A DNA stretch of 64,000 nt, taken from contig JAPEVC010000014.1 of the NCBI GenBank assembly GCA_027946555.1, forward strand, positions 220,367-284,366, read 5' to 3'. The notes beneath the pieces are model-generated. The model was given only the letters and a program-made list of their open reading frames with translations. It ran no database searches and was not told where the DNA came from. Source of the stretch: Gnomoniopsis sp. IMI 355080. Its lineage: Eukaryota > Ascomycota > Sordariomycetes > Diaporthales > Gnomoniaceae. Positions 36,245 through 44,525 of this stretch are shown piece after piece. Made by a program: the position numbers and the translations under genes. The number at the start of each line of letters is the position of its first letter. The first letter of the stretch is position 1.

Positions 36245-37341
36245 TCAAACCTTCCCAGCCAGCCTGACCTTCCTGGCATCCTCCTCTCTCCTGGCCTCCG
36301 TCCGGGCAAGGAATTCTTGCTGGTTCGCAAAGCTTCCCTTTGCCTTGCCCGCGAGCACAAGCTCGTCCTTGATGCCCTCCTTGTCCACAAAGCCGGCCCA
36401 ATCCATCCGGGACTTCTCAACCGTGTTCAGCTTCTTGGCTTTCTCGTCGCGTGCCTGCAGGCGCATCGCAATGCCCAGGTTCAGATCCGTCCGCTGGCCA
36501 TCGCCCGTCGCGAAAACCGGCTCAAAGACAGACCGAAAGGCCTTGCGCGGCATTCGCCTCCTGGGCTCATCCGCGTTCGTGTCGTCGTCGTCGCCACCGT
36601 CACCGCCTTTCTCGCCCTGCGAGACAAGATAGAGGCGCGCTTCGGCCGAGTCACGCGGGACGAGCTTTTCCTCCGTGTGCACTTTGCCAGCGAAGTTGTA
36701 CGTGCGCTTGATCTTGATCATCTCGATATCCTTGTTTGCTTGTCCGTTCTGCTGCACTCCGTCTCGACTGGAGTCAACCTGGCTGCCTCGGTCTTGTTGG
36801 CTACCAGATTTCTGAGTCTCCTGTGGTGTGGGAATGACAGGTGCGGCGGTCATCGAGGCCCATAGGGCATCAACGTCGATTGTAACGGGGCCGGCGACGG
36901 GTTGGGCTTTGCGCTCTGCTTTTCTAAATGACATGGCGTGGTCAGTGTATGTTCCAGGAGGCACCAATAGCCCATATCATTTGAGTGAATGACGCACTCC
37001 ACAGCGCGCATACTACGCGTCTTGATCAGCCCGCCCTCTCCGCCCTCATCGTCCTGGTCCTGCTGCGCCTTTCGGCTCTTTTTTTGCCGCTTCTTGCCCT
37101 TTTCTATGATTGCCTCGTCACCAGAGTTCTCAAAACCAGCATCTGCCGCTTCGTCGGTGTCGCCAGGTTGTTTCCGCTTTTTGGACGGCGCTGCTGGTGT
37201 TGCGGCAGCGACCGCTTCAGAGTCGTCCTCCTCGTCCGAAGACTCAGCACCGGGGTCTTGGTCGGCCACATTTTCAGGGGCAAAGTCCGAGTCCTCTGAC
37301 GATGCGTAGTCTTCGTCGTCGACTATAGGGTCTGGCGGCAT
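36245..37341 (-). CDS. SWC5: SWR1-complex protein 5 (BCNT domain)
   Basis: Exons 37341-36998 and 36923-36245 join in frame to 340 residues. The N-terminal 115 residues are strongly acidic (DDEDYASSEDSDFAPE, SSDEEDDSE) with a Lys-rich KKRQKKSRK patch, as expected for an H2A-H2B-binding chaperone region. The C-terminal 80 residues form the BCNT-C domain: KAFRSVFEPVFATG, KLNTVEKSRMDWAGFVDKEG, IKDELVLAGKAKGSFANQQE and FLARTEARREE. In yeast SWC5 supports histone H2A.Z exchange by the SWR1 remodeller in the nucleus. An in-frame ATG further upstream would add 33 residues; the chosen start gives the usual acidic N-terminus. Intron donor GTGCGT. Confidence 0.93.
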
Positions 37342-37936
37342 TTTTGGTGGTGGTGAGAGGTGAATGATTAATGAAGGTATCTGGGAAAGGATTGCCGTCA
37401 TCTGCAAGGATATTCGAATCGCGTTACAACGGCTAGGCACTTTGCGCGGCTTGGATTAGGTAAGCGAGAAACTCAACACAGCACCCAAAAATTGAGTAGG
37501 TACTTCTTAGGTATGCGAAGTGTGACGCCCCGATTTCCATAGCTACTTAGGTAATCATATTAAATCCAAAGTTACAAACAAAATTACTTTTATTTGAGTG
37601 TAAAAGATATCAAGATTGCATTAACTGAAGCTTTAAGAGGCCTAGTCAAAAGCTGAATTATAGGTTATGAAGCCTTGTAATCATATAAGAGAATTAGTAT
37701 TGACATCGTAGTCAGGCAAAGATATCTGATAGGGGTGTAAATAATAGTGTTAATACCAGTTCTCTAGTCATACAGAAGCTAAGTCTTGCAGGAGCAAGAA
37801 TTATAAGTGAGTCTGGAGCGAGTAAATAGCTAGATGTAACTGACCCACTAGCACTATCTGCAGACCTCCCCAACTTTCCTATAACACAGATTGTGAAGAT
37901 ACACTATTTATTAAGTGTATTGTTCAAGCTTAGATG
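37342..37936. other. AT-rich interval at left flank of RiPP locus
   Basis: About 600 bp from the SWC5 promoter to the end of the first UstYa-like gene. From about 37550 onward it looks visibly more AT-rich than the housekeeping DNA on the left. No gene is seen. Confidence 0.4.
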
Positions 37937-39156
37937 TTAATGGTGATAACCTTCGGATCCGGTATAGACTGAACCTGTTGATCAATTGATTAGCATTGAA
38001 TCACAAGGGCAGATGAGTACTCTTCTCAATATCGAGGTGATATCAATGCAGGACACTTACCAAGTTCGGGATGTACGAGCCAGCCGGGCTTGTATAAGTC
38101 GACGGCTCGTTGGCCGGCCCATGAGTCCAGCTTTTCCCAGTTGACGCACTGGTGAGTCGTGAAGTTAAATCCTGGATCACGCCGTGTTGTTTCCCATCTG
38201 TAAGTTATCAAGCCGACGTCCGCACGACACATGGCACTTTGTCGAAGGAAGTCAAGACAGTGTTCTGGGACTTGATATTAGAAAAAAAGTGCAAGAACAT
38301 CCCAAAGGACAACGATTGTGGGGCTCAGATATCCAGCGCTAGGTGTAAGAAAGGCGTAGAGACAAGATTTATAACATTGGATGACATACCATTGTGGGCC
38401 TGAGCGCTTCGTTTGGCAACTCTTCCCTTAACGGAAGGAGAGTATTCTATATGCTGCTGCAAAAACCTCTGTGGAATGTCAAATCATATCATTTTGACAT
38501 AAGAGGAGACACTTACTATGCAATGCAGTTCATGATAAACGTTCAGTGTTCCGAGGCCCCAATCTTCGCCAGGTACTCGGACAGAGTTGTCCCCAACACC
38601 GAGATCCATCATCACCTCTGGCTCGATTCGTATGTTTCTATCTATTCGAGGAGTCATTATCAGGAACGAGAGAGAAGCATCGAGAAGTCTTAGTACTCAC
38701 GGCGAAGAAGATCATCCCAAGCGTCGTCTAATTCTTTTCGAGGTTGTCCAAAATAGGTGCTGCCCTCCTCCTGCTCTCCATCCCAGTCAAAGAAATCGCG
38801 CTGCTCCCACTCTATAGCTCGACTTCCAGGAACTATTAAAGTCTTAGTATATGGAAGTAGGTGGACACAGGATACAAAGCATATCATATGGATTACGTAC
38901 AGTAGCCAGGGGGAAGCCTATAGGGATTTGGCCGGTGCTTCTCAGCTATAAAGGCGTATGCAGTTATACTGTACAGTGATATGAGGAGGACCTGCAATAA
39001 TACAAATCGTTTATATCGATGCCAAAACGTCGCTGCCTTGCGATCTGCGTCCCCTGCACTATTCGAATTGTTGCTCGCTAACTGTTCTACTGGCGCGTAC
39101 TCTGGGCGAGTTAACGCGAATCGCCCGCTGCTTAGCGCTTCGGAAAGACGTCCCAT
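37937..39156 (-). CDS. UstYa-family (DUF3328) oxidase-like protein A
   Basis: Six exons, 39156-38901, 38832-38701, 38641-38517, 38468-38390, 38264-38061 and 37974-37937, join in frame to 277 residues. Residues 51-70 (FVLLQVLLISLYSITAYAFI) are a membrane anchor after a cytosolic N-terminus. Both HxxHC motifs of the family are present: HELHC at 166-170 and HNEHC at 196-200, the second assembled across a splice junction. Around them are WEQRDFFDWD, DDAWDDLL and later MCRADVGLITYRWE and THQCVNWEKLDSWA, all typical. Members catalyse oxidative cyclisation or other oxidations of RiPP precursors in the ustiloxin, phomopsin and asperipin pathways. A family member also acts in NRPS-derived cyclochlorotine biosynthesis. 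It lies 1.1 kb downstream of, and on the same strand as, the candidate precursor gene. The last exon encodes only 12 residues and is the least certain. Confidence 0.92.
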
Positions 39157-40225
39157 ATTCTAGGTAGAGATGTAGGGTGTATCTTCATAAGTGTCAGGCC
39201 TAGGATCTGGGACAGAAATATATGTTGATGAACTTGTGGGCGAAGAACTACCGAGCGACGTCTAGCTGTTTAAGTACGCTAAAGTCTATTGTCCCAGTAT
39301 CTATTTCCAACACGCAAGCTATGATGATTTCCACCTTACTTGGGTAGGTAGAGCTAAGTGGATTTTATTGAGTGGAGTTGAGCGGAGTTAGGGGGAGTCC
39401 ATCAGGTTACCGTCACATCTACAATCCAGTAAGCCGTAAATTCACCGCTCGTTAATAGTCGGGACTCAGCCCTCAGCTTTCTACGTATCTAATTCGCTTG
39501 GCCACAAGGGGGTAAAACTCTAAAATGACTCTAATAACCTAATTCAGTGAGAATAAGAATTTCAGAACAAGGCTTCTGACTAATATAGTGCGGAAAACCC
39601 TACCACGGGCCACGTTGTGGGTCCCTTTTAATGGAAGGAATAGTTCTACAACCTCGCCAGAGGCCGCACTCCAACTTTGAAAACACACGCAAACGTACAC
39701 ACAGAATTTGGTACCCAAGGAATGCTCTACAAATATATAGTACTGTATATGTATAATCTGGACAAGGTGTGGTTTGGTTCTTGCTTAATTACAGGTCACG
39801 CGCCATGTCCCACATCTGTATATAAAGTAGATCGTCTTAGGTCTAGCATACCCCAGGTACCTAGGTAGATATTCGAATAGTCGGGTGATCCACGAATTTT
39901 GTCAACCATGGATGACGTACAATACAATTCATGATTATATTCCATGCGAAAACACGCCTGTTCATGCATTTTCGTCGTCTTATATATGCGATATGTGCCG
40001 GAGTAGTATTGAAACCTATGCAAAAGACTATAGGAACTCATGATAAAAGACCCAGAGCATAGACCGCTTCAAAATAGGTTTCCGCCCGGGCTGGCAAGAC
40101 ATGTGTTCCCACGATCTTGCTGTTCCGTATTATAAACCCACGCCAGCCTGACAACCTAAGTAAAGCTGAGGGAGAGCGAATTTCAGCGGGAAAATAGCTG
40201 GAACTACAAGCATGCCCTATTATAC
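39157..40225. other. Interval between UstYa-like A and precursor gene
   Basis: About 1.07 kb of AT-rich sequence with no supported gene. It should contain the promoter of the UstYa-like gene and the 3' UTR of the precursor. Confidence 0.45.
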
Positions 40226-40490
40226 TTAGGAAGGACGTCCCCAGATCATCGTGCTGTCGTCGGACGCAGTAGGGTCAACGGCATCTGCACGTCGAACAGG
40301 ACGTCCCCAGATCATCGTGCTATCGTCGGAAGCGAGAGGATTCACCGCATCGGCGCGAGGTTCGAACGTGGCATCTAGACAGCCAAAGTTAGCTCATGAG
40401 TTCGAGTGTCAGATAATTAGGTCTAGGCGTACCAATGGGTGCGGCCATGCCCATGGCTGAGAGTCCGAGAACGATAATAGCAGCCTTCAT
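40226..40490 (-). CDS. Candidate RiPP precursor peptide, two-repeat (ustiloxin/phomopsin type)
   Basis: Exons 40490-40433 and 40374-40226 join in frame to 68 residues; the intron has donor GTACGC, branch GCTAAC and acceptor TAG. Residues 1-17 (MKAAIIVLGLSAMGMAA) are a typical secretion signal. A short leader, PIDATFEP, is followed by two 22-residue units that start RADAV at residues 26 and 48. The first reads RADAVNPLASDDSTMIWGRP plus VR; the second differs only by N/D, L/T and the end. The units meet at VRR, a dibasic Kex2-type site. This is the architecture of fungal UstA/PhomA/AprA-type precursors: signal peptide, repeated core units and basic cleavage sites beside UstYa genes. The core lies probably within STMIWGRP. 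It is unusual in having Trp and no Tyr or Phe. Precursor role is inferred; the gene structure and repeats are seen directly. Confidence 0.88.
40232..40321. repeat. 66-bp-period direct repeat within precursor exon 2
   Basis: Two copies, starting at 40232 and 40298, share 24 identical bases at their beginning, then one mismatch and a further eight identical bases. They encode the conserved ASDDSTMIWGRP half of each unit. The other half of each unit is less alike at DNA level. The pattern suggests internal tandem duplication with later divergence or ongoing homogenisation of the core half. Confidence 0.9.
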
Positions 40491-40545
40491 GATTGAGGTA
40501 TGTTGGTTGATCTGAAATTTTGGTATTGTAGAGTGGCTAACCCGT

Positions 40546-40553
40546 GTATAAAG
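40546..40553 (-). promoter_or_regulatory. TATA-like box of the precursor gene
   Basis: On the minus strand the sequence reads CTTTATACAC, about 60 bases upstream of the precursor ATG. This is a reasonable TATA element with a short leader, as expected for a strongly expressed small secreted-peptide gene. The assignment rests on position and sequence only. Confidence 0.4.
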
Positions 40554-41313
40554 CTGTGAATAGAAGATGGTGTATAATTGGGGGACCAACGGTAGAAACC
40601 CCAAAGGCAGGATGCCATATTTATGTTTTTCGAGGTACTTACCTAGATGCCTGGGTACTCATAGGCTAGTAGTGCTAACAGAGGGCTCGAAATCGCAGGA
40701 GACCTTTCAAAGCACCCTGCAAAAGCCTTGAACCAACGCCAGCATATAGAGCTGGCCTAACGTCTTCTGGCCCGCATGTTGACTCGCCGTACTTAGGTAT
40801 AAGCGAAAGTCAGAAGTCCTGACGGCCGGGGGTCCGTTTTCTACTCAGCAGAATACGAGAAGCCATTGAGGCCCGGAACATGAGCATATTTGACTTGATC
40901 ATGACTAGTCACCTAGCTTGTCAGATTACGAAACACCTAGGCAAGGGCATTTAGTAAAGTAAGTTTAATTATCCAAGAGCATTGTGGGGCCCCTTTGCAA
41001 CTTGCTGTTGATTCAGGTGACTCACATGGGGCCACTTGTCGTTGTATATCTTTGCGGATTGTTAATCGGGAATGTGGTAGATGTGCCCGATCCAGAGGAC
41101 TATGTTCGTCCCCGAGTCCGAAGGGAGGAGTATTATCCCATAAAGACTTTTCAGGAACTCTTATCATCATTTCTTGACAAGAACAAAAGATAACCAACCT
41201 GCTACGTCCCATTTATATCCAGTGCATTTCCTATTCGCCCCCAAGTGTTTCTACTACGTGGGACAAATGATTCTACTTCAATTCAAAAAGTAGTCCACCA
41301 GACGATACTCAAC
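40554..41313. other. Divergent intergenic region, precursor / UstYa-like B
   Basis: About 760 bp, expected to hold the upstream regulatory region of the precursor and the promoter of UstYa-like B. A plus-strand frame at about 40984-41193 and a minus-strand frame at 40937-41212 overlap each other. Neither shows known motifs. Confidence 0.4.
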
Positions 41314-42622
41314 ATGGAACCAAGTCGCGAGTCTAAGGGATCAGATGAAATTTCTGACTTTACAGACCAGCCGTCTGATTCGCTTTTGGGTCATTCACCA
41401 AGACGTCACAACCGGACGCGAAATGTCACAAAACAGCGTCTCATAGCGGTAGCAATACACATCGGAATATGGTGTCTGTACACCATAGTCTTCGCTTTGT
41501 TCGGCTATAAATGGTCTCATCGGGGTCCGGACGTTGCCTACGGGTATGGCACTGCTTATTGTACGTACTGGACTTGTGTCTGCTGTGCAGAGAAGGATGA
41601 CGGCGGATGCTAACGTGAACATACTCGCAAAGCACCTGCTAGAGAAGCCATTCAGTATCAGCAAGTACAATTCGCGGCGATGCCGCATGATATGAATGAC
41701 TTCAGAGGTGATCCGAGGCCGGAATACGAAGCTGCTTGGAATCGACTCCTCTCCGGTACGTAATTCCTGGCCGTAACTACGAGAGGATGATGGCTTGAGC
41801 GCATTGCATTAACTTTCATTGCGCCCATTGACAGCAACGAAGTGAGTTTCCTCATAAGAACATGACTATTTAAAGAATCCAGCAAAGCGTCAAGATTTAA
41901 TCTCTTATGGGAGTTGACGGGCAGATACCTCTGCTGGACGCTGTGACTATTGCTGTTATAAGAGACCATGTGATCTTCTAACATACACCAGTGTCCGAGT
42001 CAAGGAAGAAGACCTCCATAAAGCGTTCCCATACAGATCCCAAGAGCCTGTCAAGATCGAGGACGAGGAGGGCGGGTATCTAGGAATGCTGGATGTAATG
42101 CACCAGTTGCATTGTCTTGTGAGTTTCTCTATACCTACCTAGGTAGCTCCCTTTCACTCTCCACACAGTCGCACATTCATATGTCGCTCTTTCCAATATT
42201 ATCTGGAAGACGACCTGTCAACGCTTATATTTAGAGTTTAAGCTAACGTAACGAGCAGAGAGTGATTCGAATTGCATACACTCCTGAGTTGTACCCCGAA
42301 TGGGCCAGTTCACTAGAGCGTATGGGCGATGAGCTCATCCCCTACCACGTCGACCACTGTATCGACGAGCTTCGGCAGTCGCTCATGTGTCATGCGGACA
42401 TTACCCTCTTGGTGTCAGATTGGGTTGATGACTACCCGGGACCGTGGCCTAACTTCAATGTCAACCACAACTGTGTCAATTGGGACAATATAATGCAATG
42501 TAAGTCTGCCTCGTGTCGCCGGTTCGCTCGCCGCAACCCCGTCTTCGGAACAACAAACAGGCTGCCCATATGTAGCATTTGATGCTAGTCTTGAGATTAG
42601 GCCCTTAGACAAGCGATACTGA
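41314..42622 (+). CDS. UstYa-family (DUF3328) oxidase-like protein B
   Basis: Six exons, 41314-41560, 41633-41755, 41835-41841, 41992-42118, 42259-42499 and 42561-42622, join in frame to 268 residues. Residues 43-65 (LIAVAIHIGIWCLYTIVFAL and on) are a membrane anchor. Family signatures follow: YSPAREAIQY after the anchor, DPRPEYEAAWNRLL, HQLHC at 163-167 and HVDHC at 198-202. MCHADITLLVSDWVDDYPGP and NHNCVNWDNIM come later. Exon 3 is only 7 nt (CAACGAA); it is needed to give NVRVKEEDL in frame, and both flanking introns have good GT/AG ends. It is probably the second oxidase acting on the adjacent precursor peptide; UstYa-type pathways usually use a pair. It is divergent from the precursor. 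Confidence 0.92.
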
Positions 42623-43374
42623 CACATCTGAGCGGCAGGGAGCATAGACAATCACGTGAACGACACCGGAAAACTAACACACCCAAAGTACGGCCAATAT
42701 AACCCTTCGTCGCCGAGCAATCATCACCATGACTGAACGTCAAATGCGGGAGGCCAGCTCGACATTCTGAGACTGACGTGGATGTCACAATATTTAAATT
42801 ATGACCTCCACAAGACTGCCAAGTACTGAGGGTCCAAGAACAAAAGACTGTCGGTCTGCCAGTCCACGGCTCTTGTTTCGAGGGTCGACGGATCAGCTGC
42901 AATACAATTCCTGGATAAGTGGCACTAGCTTTAAACAAGCCTAGCAAAGTTACAGCAATCACAGCACATAGTAACCAGGCGTACATACAGTTTCATCAAT
43001 ACACTTATATTTGATAGGTATCATAAACAGTGTAATTTGTGAGAGCTTCGTGACTAATGTTATAGTTAGTGGAATAGTGCGCCCGAACAATTGAAGCATT
43101 ATGGTTGCCACAAGATGATGGGCAGGTACATAATCAAAAGCAATGAGAGATCCGTAGCAATAATTTAATACTAGTGTGGAACAGTAATTCGATAATCAAT
43201 GCTATGCTATTCATAATTTCCGGCACCGATGTTTCTCAAAAAAGGAAAAAGCTAAGGGTATTCAGATGAAAACAAAGTATGCTCGCCGTCACCACGCCTT
43301 ATGTTACGCCCTGTACCGAACAGGCTCCCAGATCAAAGTACCGGACCTTTAGCGCTGTTTCCAGAATCAAAGAA
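42623..43374. other. Convergent interval UstYa-like B / GH43
   Basis: About 750 bp that includes the two 3' UTRs and is AT-rich in its right half. A minus-strand frame (42597-42986) starting with a signal-like hydrophobic segment overlaps the end of UstYa-like B; it is discussed as a finding, not annotated as a gene. Confidence 0.4.
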
Positions 43375-44525
43375 TCAAGCAAGCCCAACAGTCTGCCCAG
43401 AGATTGCAAGATCAACGGTGTGTAAGCACCGCGTTAAGGTCGGCAATCCAAGATCGCAATTCGCATGGAACAGGAGCACGTCCCCTCCTGGAGTAGGGGT
43501 GGCGCCTCCAGGGCTCGTCAAACCGTACTGCCCCGAACTCAAGAGTGAACCCTTGCGTGTGTAAGGTCCCGTGATGCTGTCTGCCACAGCATACTTGACG
43601 TCGTAGTCGACAGAGTCGTAGCAGTGGCTGCTGTAGAATAGAAGGTAGTGATTATCTGGGGACCTGATGATGGCTGGTGCTTCGATGAGGGGGCCATCCT
43701 CATCGGCGCGGTCGAGAATCTGCACTGGGCTGCCAACAGGTGTGATCCAGTCGTTAACGTTCATCTCTTGCAGCATGATTGGCGTAGGTTGGTATGGAGG
43801 AGAAACGTTGGGACAGGCACCTGCATCTAGACCGGTGCCGTCGCTACAAGTTCATGTGTCAGTGATTATATGTCTTGTATGAAACAGAACATGTCGATCT
43901 CTTACATCTTGTAGACTAGGTAACGTTTGTTGTTTGGCTCGTCATAATAGAGGTACGAGTCGATGGCACCGCCAGTGGTTGCAACGTCTGGGCAGACCAC
44001 GGGGCCGTTTTGGGGAGTGTATGGCCCGGCGATAGAGTTCGAAGTCGCGATACCAATGCAGTGATGTGCCGAATTTGAGCTGAGCTCCCCCGAGTAGGTC
44101 ATAATGTACAGACCCGAAGTCGAGGGCGGCATCCGTTTTACATCGGGAGCCCATACGTCTACACCCGTGGTCCAACTCCCACTATTGGGAAGGGCGTCCT
44201 GGTTCAGTAGAGTCCATGGCCCATCTGGAGAGCTTGCCTTGGCTACCTGGATGTTGAAATTGCCATTTGGCTTGTTGCTTGTTGAGAAGGCATACCATGT
44301 ACCATCCCAGTCCTGAAATAATGTCAGCCACAGATTCTAGGCGGGCTCGGTCGAATAATAGTGACTCACTTGTTCTATGGATGGGTCAGGGAAGTCATGG
44401 TTAAGAGCAAGCTGCTCTGCTCTCTTGTCAAGGGCTATACCAGTGTGACGAAAAGGAGAACAGAGAGCACGCCCTGCCAATGAAGCTAGGATGCCCAGTA
44501 CTGGGAGATGGTAGCTTGAGATCAT
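43375..44525 (-). CDS. Secreted glycoside hydrolase family 43 protein
   Basis: Exons 44525-44370, 44312-43906 and 43843-43375 join in frame to 343 residues. A signal peptide is visible (MISSYHLPVLGILASLAGRA, cleavage near residue 22). The five-bladed propeller catalytic residues of GH43 are all in place. DFPDPSIEQ carries the base Asp (D47), GGAIDSYLYYDE the pKa-modulating Asp (D170), and PLIEAPAI the acid Glu (E242). GVDVWAPDVKR and HYLLFYSS are also characteristic. GH43 enzymes release arabinose or xylose from plant polysaccharides (arabinanase, arabinofuranosidase or beta-xylosidase); the exact substrate is not readable. It is extracellular. Its place next to the RiPP locus is probably incidental. 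Confidence 0.93.

Noticed and set aside
40150..40400. Considered as a CRISPR-like or satellite repeat because of the 66-bp direct repeat
   Set aside because: Only two copies, in frame inside a spliced secreted-peptide gene of a eukaryote; the coding explanation is complete.
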